A stretch of 64,000 bases of DNA from Ginsengibacter hankyongi (GCF_008710285.1 NZ_VYQF01000001.1:124001-188000), one strand, 5' to 3'. Positions 8,880 to 16,481 are shown, counted from the first letter of the stretch. A program made the numbers and translations. The notes: generated by a model from the letters alone, not told the origin.

Positions 8880-9522
8880 TGCGTTGACATTTTAAATCCC
8901 CAAAAAGGATCTCTTGTTAGCCAGCCATGGCGAATACAACCGTTGACAATTTTTCTGAAATTACATGTATACTTCATCGTTGTGTTATGGTTACACTTGC
9001 GAACCGACTTAAGCCAAAATACGTAGTCAGTCAAAAAATCATAATTGAGCTTATTGATCTCAAAGTCTTCTAAATCATATTTCCATTTTATAAAAGAAAG
9101 GATATGTCCAAACGAGATTTTATAACGCCTTAATGTAGCAGGCGAATACTCGGAATCCACCAATGCTGCCAACTGCTCATTGTGCTTTTTGAAAACTTCT
9201 AAAATTGTTTTTTGATTTTTCAACAATACCGAAAAGGATGTTTTTGAGTAACCGGTTTGTTTGTCTCTGTAAGCACCAGCCCTTGCTTCAAAGATCTTTA
9301 CTTTTAGCGTGGAAAGGTGGTTATTTAGTTCCTTGATATACTCCCCTTTTCCATAGGCCTTTTCAGATTTTTGATCCCATAGTTCAGGATCACTTTTGCG
9401 TGAAGTAGCTAATTCCTTTACAAGTCCGTTGACAGTGCTTCGCATGTAAATAGGCATGTGTCTACGTAGATAATTTTTTGGCTTTTTAAGTAGAAAAGCA
9501 TACTAAAATTTTTGCCAAGCAT
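8880..9522 (-). pseudogene. Tyrosine integrase N-terminal relic (integrase 2)
   Basis: The minus strand reads MLGKNFSMLFYLK from an ATG at 9522, then a one-base loss in an A-run shifts the frame, and KPKNYLRRHMPIYMRSTVNG continues. This is the standard arm-binding N-terminus of Bacteroidota tyrosine recombinases. The SAM-like core-binding domain follows (SPATLRRYKISFGHILSFIKWKY, TMKYTCNFRKIVNGCIRHGW, LTRDPFWGFKM). The protein then stops at the junction with the xylulokinase tail, so the catalytic domain with its R-H-R-Y residues is entirely missing. Frameshift plus truncation make it dead. It lies about 250 bp from the tRNA-Lys 3'-end copy at 9771, the same distance and orientation as integrase 1 from the intact tRNA. 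Confidence 0.82.
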
Positions 9523-9605
9523 AATAATAGTTTTAAGGTTATAAAATTAGAACCTCAGCTTTCCTTTGACAAGAGATGTTCAAAGACAGGACATGTACAT
9601 TTTCA

Positions 9606-9671
9606 AATCGTGAGTTCGAAAATCGTGAGTCATATTTTTAATCGAATCGAACTCATGAATTACTCACGATT
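9606..9671. repeat. Direct and inverted TCGTGAGT repeats, possible integrase arm sites
   Basis: AATCGTGAGTTCGA at 9606-9619 and AATCGTGAGT at 9621-9630 are direct copies; TCGAACTCATGA at 9647-9658 and ACTCACGATT at 9662-9671 are inverted copies. Clustered short repeats between a tyrosine integrase gene and its att site are typical of arm-type binding sites. They probably belong to the element of integrase 2. Confidence 0.45.
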
Positions 9672-9713
9672 ACTATGCGCTTAAATGAGCATTTTGATCA
9701 ATCTCATAAAACA

Positions 9714-9748
9714 AAAAAGCCCGCAAACATTGAGTTTTCGGGCTTTTT
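9714..9748. terminator. Rho-independent terminator
   Basis: AAAAAGCCCG (9714-9723) pairs with CGGGCTTTTT (9739-9748) around a 15-base loop; A-tract and T-tract flanks allow it to work in both directions. It lies just downstream of the tRNA-Lys 3'-end copy, as the hairpin at 13644 does for the intact tRNA, so it may be the displaced original tRNA terminator. Confidence 0.6.
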
Positions 9749-9770
9749 ATTTCTTCTGAACTATAAATTA

Positions 9771-9792
9771 GTGATCTGGCTGGACTCGAACC
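9771..9792 (-). other. attachment-site remnant: copy of the tRNA-Lys 3' end
   Basis: GTGATCTGGCTGGACTCGAACC matches the 3' end of the tRNA-Lys gene at 13702-13724 except for one missing G. The match covers the acceptor strand and T-arm and then ends abruptly. A partial duplicate of a tRNA 3' end is the footprint left when a tyrosine-recombinase element integrates there. It marks the left end of the island bounded by the tRNA gene and possibly the attachment site of integrase 2. It is not a tRNA gene. Confidence 0.7.
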
Positions 9793-9840
9793 GCCTAAAA
9801 TATCGCTTAAGATTCAGTGGGTTATAAGAGCTGATTGCAT

Positions 9841-9860
9841 TGGTAACCGAATTGGTAACC
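9841..9860. repeat. GGTAACC tandem motif, left copy
   Basis: TGGTAACCGAATTGGTAACC. The same 20-base tandem recurs with one change at 13580-13599 near the tRNA-Lys gene, in the same orientation. Both lie just inside the presumed ends of the island, so they are probably recombinase binding sites or end repeats. Nothing else is seen from 9861 to 10023. Confidence 0.5.
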
Positions 9861-10023
9861 TATCATTCACTTTTAATTCATATACATCAAAAAGAGCTAA
9901 AGTGCTATGTAAATTTAAGAAATACTTACTTAAAACGGTACATTTTAGCCTAATATATTTATAACTAACCATTAGGCATACACGCTTTACAGTGGGCTTT
10001 TACCAGGCTTTTGTATGCTTTAC

Positions 10024-11043
10024 CTATGTTAGCGGGATTTCAATAATGAATGTTGTCTTAACGCCCTCTTCGCTCTCAACTGTTAATTTACCACCATGAG
10101 CTTTAACTATATCATAACTGATGCTTAATCCTAAACCGGTTCCTTCGCCCGTGGGCTTGGTTGTGAAAAAAGGCTGAAAAATTTTATCGGCTATTTTCGG
10201 TGGAATTCCAACTCCATTGTCCTGGATAATTATTTTTACACTGTCAGTCACTTTGATAGTTTGGACAAATACCATCGGTTGATATGAGCTATCAGCAGTA
10301 GTCTTTTTTTTATTGAGGGCATAGAAGGCGTTGGTAAATAAATTCAAAAGAACTCTTCCAATATCTTGCGGAACTATTTCTATTTTACCAAGACTCGAAT
10401 CAAAATCTGTTTTGATGGCTGTATTGAAGGATTTATCTTTCGCCTTAAAACCGTGATAACTCAAACGTAAATATTCATCGCACAGTACGTTGATATCTGT
10501 AGGTTCCTTTTCGCCGGTACTGCCACCACTGTGTTGAAGCATACCCTTTACAATCGCATCAGCTCGCCGTCCATGATGATTGATCTTCTCTTCGTTTTCT
10601 GTAATATCATTTGCAATGGCCCTTACTTCGTCAAGATTACCCTTATTAATTTCATCTTTCATATCAATCAATAGTTCTAGATTGATATCTGAAAAATTAT
10701 TGACAAAATTGAGTGGGTTTTGTATTTCGTGAGCTATGCCGGCCGTAAGCTCTCCTAACGAAGCCATTTTTTCAGATTGTATGAGCTGCAACTGCGCAGA
10801 TTTAAGACTGTTTAATGATTTTTGCAACATTTCTTTTTGCTGGGATAGCTCAAGCGTTCTTTCTTCAACCCTCGTTTCCAGAGATTCATTTTGTTGCGTG
10901 AGTGCGAGCCTTTGCTGCTCATGCAAAATATTCAGGTTTTTATGGTATTGAATCTTTTTTTTCTGACTACTAATGAATGCGATAATGAAACTGGCAAACA
11001 GCAATACCATCGCAGTAACGCCTATAATAATCCTTGTTTCCAT
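10024..11043 (-). CDS. Membrane-anchored sensor histidine kinase
   Basis: About 339 residues from the ATG at 11043 (an upstream ATG at 11064 would overlap the previous gene by 20 bp). One N-terminal membrane helix, a long coiled coil (residues about 30-90), then a HisKA-like dimerisation helix with the phospho-acceptor in GIAHEIQNPLNF (about H105), and a HATPase_c domain with the N box (LLNLFTNAFYAL), G1 (DNGVGIP) and G2 (GTGLGLS). No sensory domain of its own; the preceding gene encodes a seven-helix membrane protein ending at 11045, so the two are translationally coupled and probably form a split receptor. No response regulator is adjacent, so its partner is unknown. It lies inside the tRNA-Lys island. 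Confidence 0.88.
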   Translation of the reverse strand: METRIIIGVTAMVLLFASFIIAFISSQKKKIQYHKNLNILHEQQRLALTQQNESLETRVEERTLELSQQKEMLQKSLNSLKSAQLQLIQSEKMASLGELTAGIAHEIQNPLNFVNNFSDINLELLIDMKDEINKGNLDEVRAIANDITENEEKINHHGRRADAIVKGMLQHSGGSTGEKEPTDINVLCDEYLRLSYHGFKAKDKSFNTAIKTDFDSSLGKIEIVPQDIGRVLLNLFTNAFYALNKKKTTADSSYQPMVFVQTIKVTDSVKIIIQDNGVGIPPKIADKIFQPFFTTKPTGEGTGLGLSISYDIVKAHGGKLTVESEEGVKTTFIIEIPLT

Positions 11044-11044
11044 A

Positions 11045-11707
11045 TCAATTAAAAGAAGGTGCATAGAATGTTTTAGCTATCAAAATGCAAAGAAGAATAT
11101 AAGCCAGATTGTGAACATTCCAAATTTTGATGGCCATTTGAAAATTTTGCGATAGTAAAGGTTCATAAAAAAGGAACACAAAGAAATTGATCACAACGTA
11201 GGTGCTCAACCCGGTAACTAACCAAAATTTTTTTGTACTAGTAATTCTTTCGGACTCTGCATTTAATTCGTGCAGGTAATAGAGCAGGCAAAATATCAAT
11301 AAGCAAAAAGATTCTACAATAAATAATGTACTGCTGAAAGAATCATAATTAAAAAAATTTTCGAAAAATGCAAAATTAACTATAACGAAGGAAGCGAAAA
11401 GCAAAGCGACAATTAGCACAATTTTTCTGCTGTATACTTTATCGCTATAATAGAAGAAAAGGCTGAAACATATAAACCTGACGACCGAATGAATATTGTA
11501 TAAAGAGTTGTTAGAATCCCCTAAAAACGTTTTTCCCGGAAAGTCACTTATTACATCAATCAATACATTTATAAGAAGTGCTGTCCACAGGTACCAAATG
11601 ACAGGCAATAGAAATCTCGGTTGGTGAGGCTTTAAAAGCAGTACGATTAATGGAATGATTAAAGCCCATACTTCTGACCAATCAAAAATTTCCTGCAATA
11701 CCTTCAT
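11045..11707 (-). CDS. Seven-helix membrane protein, putative sensor subunit
   Basis: 220 residues with about seven evenly spaced hydrophobic helices (for example VWALIIPLIVLLL, FICFSLFFYYSD, STLFIVESFCLLIFCLLYYL, YVVINFFVFLFYEPLL) and short polar loops, resembling 7TM receptor modules placed before histidine kinases in Bacteroidota. No catalytic motif. It lies 4 bp after the lipoprotein gene and overlaps or touches the kinase gene, so the three form one operon. Signal unknown. Confidence 0.7.
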   Translation of the reverse strand: MKVLQEIFDWSEVWALIIPLIVLLLKPHQPRFLLPVIWYLWTALLINVLIDVISDFPGKTFLGDSNNSLYNIHSVVRFICFSLFFYYSDKVYSRKIVLIVALLFASFVIVNFAFFENFFNYDSFSSTLFIVESFCLLIFCLLYYLHELNAESERITSTKKFWLVTGLSTYVVINFFVFLFYEPLLSQNFQMAIKIWNVHNLAYILLCILIAKTFYAPSFN

Positions 11708-11711
11708 TAGT

Positions 11712-12437
11712 TTAATATGAATTTCTGGGCGGGGTTGGGTTTGTTGGTGAAACGCCTGGTATGGCAGGATAATTCATAAAAAAAGGTTTATTTTTCTCCC
11801 ATGGGGATCGGGAGGGTTCTTTATTAGTGTAACCTAGTACATATTGAATCGTGTATATATTTGGGGAAAGTGGCACAATGGATGGGGTAAATGTTATAAA
11901 ATTAGCGGGAGGTGGAGTTGAACCAGTAAGATAGTTATGCAGGTTTGCAATGTCGTCGTTGTTTGAATGCTGATCGTTCTTTGAATTAAGCTCCTGATCA
12001 GATAGCAGAACATTTATGCCGTTCATGTCAAACACTCCCGTACCTGGAAATTCGGAGGACACTTGCAAAATCAGTGGAGCCCTGTTGTTACCAAAGTCTG
12101 TATTGCCTTCTTGTTCTTTTTTTCCTTCAAAAGCAGCGAGAGAAAAAACGCCGTTTTGCCAATAAATTTGAAAGATAATTTTTTCAGTTCTTTGTACATG
12201 TAGGCGCCTGTAAAGCTTTACCATGTCGGGTGTGCTGGCGTATAAAATGTGTAAATTTGATTCAATACATATTTTGCTTAAAAACGATTTCGACGGAATG
12301 GAAGTGTCGGTACTAACTCTACTGGTTGTGTCAGTTCTATTAATCTGCTTATTATTCCCGGAATTACAAGCTTGCAAAATGCAACATGCGCCTAAAATAA
12401 TTACCAGTGAAAATAGTTTTCGATGAGAAAATAGCAT
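11712..12437 (-). CDS. Predicted lipoprotein, unknown function
   Basis: From the ATG at 12437 the protein begins MLFSHRKLFSLVIILG and has a lipobox ILQAC, so it should be lipid-anchored after SPase II cleavage; an ATG at 12470 would add 11 residues before the signal. The mature part (about 215 residues) has a Ser/Thr/Asn-rich spacer, a globular middle (TEKIIFQIYWQNGVFSLAAF) and a proline-rich C-terminus (TPPPANF, SPTNPTPPRNSY). No known domain. First gene of the lipoprotein/7TM/kinase operon, so it may be the periplasmic ligand-facing part of the sensor. Confidence 0.6.
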   Translation of the reverse strand: MLFSHRKLFSLVIILGACCILQACNSGNNKQINRTDTTSRVSTDTSIPSKSFLSKICIESNLHILYASTPDMVKLYRRLHVQRTEKIIFQIYWQNGVFSLAAFEGKKEQEGNTDFGNNRAPLILQVSSEFPGTGVFDMNGINVLLSDQELNSKNDQHSNNDDIANLHNYLTGSTPPPANFITFTPSIVPLSPNIYTIQYVLGYTNKEPSRSPWEKNKPFFMNYPAIPGVSPTNPTPPRNSY

Positions 12438-12677
12438 TTTTTGGAATGATGAAAAATTAGCGTTTGGCATAAAATGAAATTTGAAGGTTTAAAGTCGTTG
12501 ACTAAAAATTTCCTGATTTACGAATAGAGGTTTCGAGATTAGCAGGTAAGTCTTATAGTTAGGAGAGGTAAAAGTGAAACGCACTACAAGATAATTATAA
12601 TGATCGTACAAAAAAATAGTTTGAAATATCTTTATTTTCTATTGGGCTGGTAAAATGACCCGAATTAATACTGTGCA

Positions 12678-12920
12678 TTAACTATTAAGAAACGGAAATA
12701 CTGAATCTTCCTGAAGGCCAGTGAAGTCACAGAACTCCTTTACTGAAATGAAATCTCCTTTTTTCTTCTTGTATTTTTTGCGGATCTGAGCAATCATCAT
12801 GCGTGCCTTTCTTTCCTTACGGCCTGTAATATTCGAAATGTCTTTGCATAGATCACTATGCGTTTTGGTATTATAACCTGCATAACTCTGCATTTTCGGT
12901 CTGGTGACTTTGTAACCCAA
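12678..12920 (-). CDS. Small basic protein, probably a gene fragment
   Basis: About 80 residues from a TTG at 12920; the open frame continues upstream to 12950 without any ATG (reading IYTEFDNKNKAQQLGYK), so the true 5' end may be lost. The visible part is strongly basic (GRKERKARMMIAQIRKKYKKKKG) and ends with a helix-turn-helix-like stretch (FISVKEFCDFTGLQEDSVFPFL). It may be a small DNA-binding protein of a mobile element; no family is recognised. Confidence 0.35.
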   Translation of the reverse strand: MGYKVTRPKMQSYAGYNTKTHSDLCKDISNITGRKERKARMMIAQIRKKYKKKKGDFISVKEFCDFTGLQEDSVFPFLNS

Positions 12921-13035
12921 TTGTTGCGCTTTATTCTTGTTATCGAATTCTGTATAAATATAAAAAGTTTATTGTACTAACGGTATATAGACGCAATTTA
13001 TTTACAGAAATATTTAACCTCTAAAACCAATATTT

Positions 13036-13131
13036 ATGGCAAAACAAAGTGGGATAATTCCCCTGGAAGGAACGATTGGAAATATCACCTTCTACAAATC
13101 AAAACAGGGCTTCCTGAATTATTTCTATTAA
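13036..13131 (+). pseudogene. Truncated start of a widespread Bacteroidota protein (DUF6266-like)
   Basis: An ATG at 13036 opens MAKQSGIIPLEGTIGNITFY, which matches from memory the conserved start (M-[AS]-[RK]-Q-x-G-I-I-K-L-K-G-T-I-G-x-[LI]-T-F-Y) of a family of about 200 residues seen in many Bacteroidota genomes. After 31 codons it runs into the truncated integrase on the other strand and stops. The first two thirds of the frame agree well with the family start, so this looks like a deletion end point rather than a real small gene. Confidence 0.45.
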
Positions 13132-13457
13132 CATCCGCGGCCTTTCAATAACTCCAGTGTACTCCTTTTTATTGATTCAATGGTTACTATTTCATTTCTT
13201 GCTTCGAGCCTGCTTCGGCAACTCAAAATCTTTGTTTTAATAAAAGCAAGATCGAAGTTTATCATTTTTGATTCATTGGATTTTCCTCTTACAGTCTGAG
13301 ACCTTGCATCCCAGTCCAAAACTGAGGCTTCTCTATGAGTTGAAAGTTCAATGCGATTGCCGTTAACTGTTACCCGGGCATTGATAGGAGCTTTGCCATT
13401 TTTAATACGATTTTTTTTAATCCAGAAAAGGATCGAGAATGTTAATTGTGTTTGCAT
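13128..13457 (-). pseudogene. Tyrosine integrase N-terminal relic (integrase 1)
   Basis: Starts MQTQLTFSILFWIKKNRIKN and continues GKAPINARVTVNGNRIELST, the arm-binding N-terminal domain of Bacteroidota tyrosine recombinases, then the linker helix region (FIKTKILSCRSRLEARNE) and the start of the core-binding domain. It ends after 109 residues; the usual length is about 400, so most of the core-binding domain and all of the catalytic domain are missing. It lies about 250 bp from the tRNA-Lys gene and points away from it, as expected for an element integrated there. Confidence 0.78.
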
Positions 13458-13553
13458 GTGTGGTGACTTTAAAATGAATAATTTTTTTAAAGCACCTCAA
13501 CCTTCTTTGTATTTGTTCGTAGTGAAAGAGTAGAGCAATCATTTTGACTGCAT

Positions 13554-13601
13554 TCGGTTACCAAATATCGGAGCAATTCTGGTAACCGAGTTGGTAACCG
13601 A
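13554..13601. repeat. GGTAACC motif cluster, right copy
   Basis: TCGGTTACCAA at 13554-13564 is inverted relative to TGGTAACCGAGTTGGTAACC at 13580-13599. The tandem pair repeats the left copy at 9841-9860 with one substitution. Position between integrase 1 and the tRNA gene suggests arm-type recombinase sites. Confidence 0.5.
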
Positions 13602-13643
13602 ACACCTTGATCTAATTTGGTTCACCTTTGACGGTTAAAAAGT

Positions 13644-13681
13644 AAAAAGCCGCTTAAAACGTGCATTTTAAGCGGCTTTTT
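13644..13681. terminator. Rho-independent terminator after tRNA-Lys
   Basis: A 16-bp stem, AAAAAGCCGCTTAAAA (13644-13659) with TTTTAAGCGGCTTTTT (13666-13681), and a 6-base loop. It lies 22 bp downstream of the tRNA 3' end in the direction of tRNA transcription and is followed by a U-tract in either direction. Confidence 0.8.
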
Positions 13682-13702
13682 TTAGATTTGACTTGTTCGT
13701 TG

Positions 13703-13775
13703 TGATCTGGCTGGGACTCGAACCCAGGACCCATACATTAAAAGTGTATTGCTCTACCAACTGAGCTACCAAATC
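13703..13775 (-). tRNA. tRNA-Lys(UUU)
   Basis: A 73-base cloverleaf: acceptor arms GATTTGG and CCAGATC, D-arm GCTC/GAGC, anticodon stem ATACA/TGTAT with loop CTTTTAA (anticodon TTT), T-arm CTGGG TTCGAGT CCCAG, discriminator A; CCA is not encoded. It serves as the integration target for the neighbouring element remnants, whose left boundary is the 3'-end copy at 9771-9792. Confidence 0.97.
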
Positions 13776-13904
13776 TTTAAAAAGGAGTGCAAAAATAATG
13801 CAAAAAGATTTGAGAACAAATTTTTTACAAGACTTACTTTTATTAGCAGGTTTTTTTTAAAATTAACTTCAAATGAAAAGAACTATTAATTTATCTTCAG
13901 CCTT

Positions 13905-14645
13905 ATGAAAATATCAGCGATAGGCATAATAATTTTTATTTTCTTTTCTTTCGGAAAATGTAATTCTTCCAAAACCATCAGGAAACCGTTTGTTAATCCC
14001 CAATACAATTATACTTATAAACCACGCTCTTCAGATGGTACAGGAAAATTTTATGCAGACAGGGAAATTGCACAGGTAATGGGGAGTGAAGGTGCCGCAT
14101 GGCTGGATAGAAGAGATCGACAGAAAGAAGAAAATTCGCGGCTTGCAATTGAAAAAATGAATTTGTTGCCAACAAGTGTGGTCGCAGATATTGGTGCGGG
14201 TACAGGTTACTTTACTTTTAAAATTGCTGAAAAAGTTCCGCAGGGAAAAGTATATGCAGTAGAAATACAGGATGAATTGTTGCGATACCTGAATAATGAA
14301 AAATATGAACTGGGCGATTCGAATGTTGTGGTAATAAAGGGCGATGTAAAATCCCCGCATTTGCCGGATAGTTCCATAGATCTTGCTTTACTGATTGACG
14401 TATACCATGAATTACAATATCCAAGAGAAATGATGCATAGCATCAGCAAAGCATTAAAAAAGAATGGCAAGCTCTTATTGCTTGAGTACAGGGCTGAGGA
14501 TCCGAAAATTCCAATTTTACCTTTACATAAAATGAGTGTGGAACAAATAAATAAGGAAATGATTTCAAACGGTTTTAAGCTTTCTTTGGATGGCGAATTT
14601 CTGCCAATTCAACATTTTTTATTGTATGAAAAAATTAATCCATAA
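13905..14645 (+). CDS. Exported class I SAM-dependent methyltransferase
   Basis: 246 residues starting with a hydrophobic export signal (AIGIIIFIFFSFGKC); the cysteine at position 19 could be a lipidation site but the residue before it is Lys, so lipidation is doubtful. The mature protein has a conserved pre-domain (DREIAQVMGSEGAAWLDR) and a Rossmann methyltransferase fold with motif I VVADIGAGTGYF at residues 92-103, an acidic loop (VYAVEIQD) and LALLIDVYHEL. This matches a known group of secreted methyltransferases whose substrate is not established. A 17-bp gap separates it from the next gene, so the two may be co-transcribed. Confidence 0.8.
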   Translation: MKISAIGIIIFIFFSFGKCNSSKTIRKPFVNPQYNYTYKPRSSDGTGKFYADREIAQVMGSEGAAWLDRRDRQKEENSRLAIEKMNLLPTSVVADIGAGTGYFTFKIAEKVPQGKVYAVEIQDELLRYLNNEKYELGDSNVVVIKGDVKSPHLPDSSIDLALLIDVYHELQYPREMMHSISKALKKNGKLLLLEYRAEDPKIPILPLHKMSVEQINKEMISNGFKLSLDGEFLPIQHFLLYEKINP

Positions 14646-14662
14646 TGTTTCTTTTTTTATAA

Positions 14663-15085
14663 ATGAATACAAACAAAAAGATTGATATTATTAATGATCT
14701 GCTGGAAGACTGCATCCTGGCTTACCCTGTGTCGTCGTTTGTAATAAGCCTTTACAAACAATACCAGCAGCGTGGAAGCCTGAGTAAAAAACAATTACAG
14801 GGTTTGCACAGCAAAGCTTCAAAAATAAAAGACGTATCTGTAAGTAAGCTTGGCACCCTGGAAGCCATCATAAAAAGAATGCCGACAAGATATAAATCTG
14901 AGTTGCCACCCCGTGCCCCTTTATTTGAAAAAGATAAAGAAGCCGGCATGTTGATGGAAACAATTCTTGCAAGGTATCCTCAACATAAGAGAGTATTGTT
15001 TCTTAAGGCTAAATATGAAAACAATGAATTGCTTTCCTCAAATGAAATTTCGGAGTTGAAAAAATTTAAGCAGTTGATAAAATAA
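14663..15085 (+). CDS. Hypothetical helical cytoplasmic protein
   Basis: 140 residues, predicted all-helical, basic in the middle (SLSKKQLQGLHSKASKIKDV) with no signal peptide or membrane helix. The C-terminal part (METILARYPQHKRVLFLKAKYENNELL, broken here for length considerations) resembles a TPR-like helical hairpin but no family is recognised. Follows the exported methyltransferase closely and converges with the Crp/Fnr gene. Confidence 0.6.
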   Translation: MNTNKKIDIINDLLEDCILAYPVSSFVISLYKQYQQRGSLSKKQLQGLHSKASKIKDVSVSKLGTLEAIIKRMPTRYKSELPPRAPLFEKDKEAGMLMETILARYPQHKRVLFLKAKYENNELLSSNEISELKKFKQLIK

Positions 15086-15108
15086 CATTTGGTAAAATCA
15101 AAATGATT

Positions 15109-15741
15109 TCAATTAAAATCTTTCATTAGTTTAATCTCATTCCTGTATAATAAAATTTTACCATCATTTTCCAGTTGCTTTAATAAGCGGGAAACCACTA
15201 CTCGTGATGTGGCGAGTTCATCTGCAATTAAATAATGCGATGCTTTAATAACACTGGAGCCGGACAGGCGTTGTTTTTCCTTTAGATAGGCAACCAACCT
15301 TTCATCTAATTTATGAAAAGCGATACTTTCGATTGATTTCAGCAACTCTAAAAAACGTTCGTTAAAACTATGCATAATATAGTTTTTCCAGCTCGTGTAT
15401 TTACATAACCATTCATCTAATTTAATATGAGGAATCGCTATAAGTTCCACATCATCTTCGGCAATTGCTTTTACTTCGCTTTTTTTCGCTTCAAGGCAAC
15501 AGCTATAGGCCATAGAGCAGCTTTCATTATCAGACAAATAATACAATAAAATTTCTTTCCCGGTTTCGTCTTTTCTAAAAACTTTTAAAGTGCCTTTTAA
15601 AACAATAGGCATCATGCGAATATATTTTCCGTAATCCATAATAATGTCGCCTTCCTTAAAATGTTTAACCTCGCCAAACTGGTACATTTCCTTTATTAAG
15701 GCCGACTCAAATGTTGCATCTAGGCTCGTAAATTTATTCAT
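15109..15741 (-). CDS. Crp/Fnr-family transcriptional regulator with a cysteine cluster
   Basis: 210 residues: a cyclic-nucleotide-binding-type beta barrel (about 20-115), dimerisation helix (KNYIMHSFNERFLELLKSIES) and a C-terminal winged helix. Three cysteines (C75, C81, C82) sit in ESCSMAYSCC, where Bacteroidota Crp/Fnr proteins often carry such a group; there are no residues typical of cAMP binding, so thiol, persulfide or metal-cluster sensing is plausible. The recognition helix reads TSRVVVSRLLKQL. Compared with FNR (ETISR) it lacks the glutamate that reads TGA, and it resembles NtcA (STRVTVTRLL), which binds GTA-N8-TAC. That is exactly the half-site spacing of the S-type motif found before the sulfur genes just upstream on the chromosome, so I infer this protein controls them. 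Confidence 0.9.
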   Translation of the reverse strand: MNKFTSLDATFESALIKEMYQFGEVKHFKEGDIIMDYGKYIRMMPIVLKGTLKVFRKDETGKEILLYYLSDNESCSMAYSCCLEAKKSEVKAIAEDDVELIAIPHIKLDEWLCKYTSWKNYIMHSFNERFLELLKSIESIAFHKLDERLVAYLKEKQRLSGSSVIKASHYLIADELATSRVVVSRLLKQLENDGKILLYRNEIKLMKDFN

Positions 15742-15862
15742 AGTATCTTTTTAAAACCATTGGCAAAATTATAGCTTCTGGAAGTAAGAAACTATGAACA
15801 ATTAGTAAGAAATTAAAAGATCGATTTCCTCTGGAAAGACATCTAAATTAAATGACGCAAGT

Positions 15863-15879
15863 TTGTAAAATGTTTACAA
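15863..15879. promoter_or_regulatory. Palindrome upstream of the Crp/Fnr gene
   Basis: TTGTAAAATGTTTACAA is a perfect dyad with 7-bp arms and an ATG centre, about 120 bp before the regulator's start codon. It resembles the S-type site (GTA...TAC), but the half-sites are one base closer, and no TAnnTTTG box lies at 33 bp. Possible autoregulatory site, unproven. Confidence 0.35.
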
Positions 15880-15937
15880 CGAAACCCCGCGTAATAGAAT
15901 AAATTTAATAAAAAGCGTAGAATAAATTTTTTGAAGA

Positions 15938-16138
15938 TTAATTTTTCATTTTATGTTTTTTAACACCCAATACATTTAGGATATTTTCCAACGGGCAAAA
16001 TCTGGTAAACGACGATTGCAGTAAATTGACACCAACAAACACGCCCAGCCAAAGCCAGTTAATATTAATAAAGTATGCCAGCATAATGCTTGTTAAAACA
16101 AATGCACCAGCAACAGCGCGAACAATTCTTTCTCTCAT
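15938..16138 (-). CDS. DUF2892 (YgaP-like) small inner-membrane protein
   Basis: 66 residues with the DUF2892 pattern: RIVRAVAGAFVLTSIMLAYF as first helix, a second helix (WLWLGVFVGVNLLQSS) and the FCPLENILNVLGVK motif with one conserved cysteine. Such domains form a two-helix membrane hairpin and in YgaP are fused to a rhodanese, linking them to sulfane-sulfur handling. Last gene of the TolC-MFP-RND operon, 19 bp after the PII-like gene. Confidence 0.82.
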   Translation of the reverse strand: MRERIVRAVAGAFVLTSIMLAYFININWLWLGVFVGVNLLQSSFTRFCPLENILNVLGVKKHKMKN

Positions 16139-16157
16139 ATTTTAATTTTTAAAATGA

Positions 16158-16466
16158 TTAATAACTTGTTTTTTCCACAGGAACAATAAACGCACGTAAA
16201 GGAAAACCTGTATCGCTTGTATCGTTATATTTTTTTATTAAATCCATGGCATGCTCAGCATTTTCAACATCCGTAAAACTGAATATGATCATAGAATCAA
16301 ATTTTTCGTCTCCGCTGGCAAACCAATCTGCCAACAGGTTGGGTGTATGATTGTCTTTAAACCCTATTACATCAGTTACACTAAATACGCGAATATTTGC
16401 CTGTTTAAATATTTTCGTAACAACATCATGGTATTCTTTTAAACAGGTTACTATAAAAAATTTCAT
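16158..16466 (-). CDS. PII-like / CutA-fold protein linked to an RND exporter
   Basis: 102 residues with a ferredoxin-like beta-alpha-beta pattern (KFFIVTCLKEYHDVVTKIF, SMIIFSFTDVENAEHAMDLI, RAFIVPVE) like small PII-superfamily proteins such as DUF3240, which accompany RND metal exporters. PII proteins form trimers and regulate membrane transporters. It starts 15 bp after the RND pump gene and precedes DUF2892, so it probably senses the exporter's substrate or energy state. Family assignment is by fold pattern and context; exact domain uncertain. Confidence 0.6.
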   Translation of the reverse strand: MKFFIVTCLKEYHDVVTKIFKQANIRVFSVTDVIGFKDNHTPNLLADWFASGDEKFDSMIIFSFTDVENAEHAMDLIKKYNDTSDTGFPLRAFIVPVEKTSY

Positions 16467-16481
16467 ATCTAACGATTTATA

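Noticed and set aside
9771-9792. A possible tRNA gene
   Set aside because: Only the 3' acceptor and T-arm part is present; it is an att remnant.
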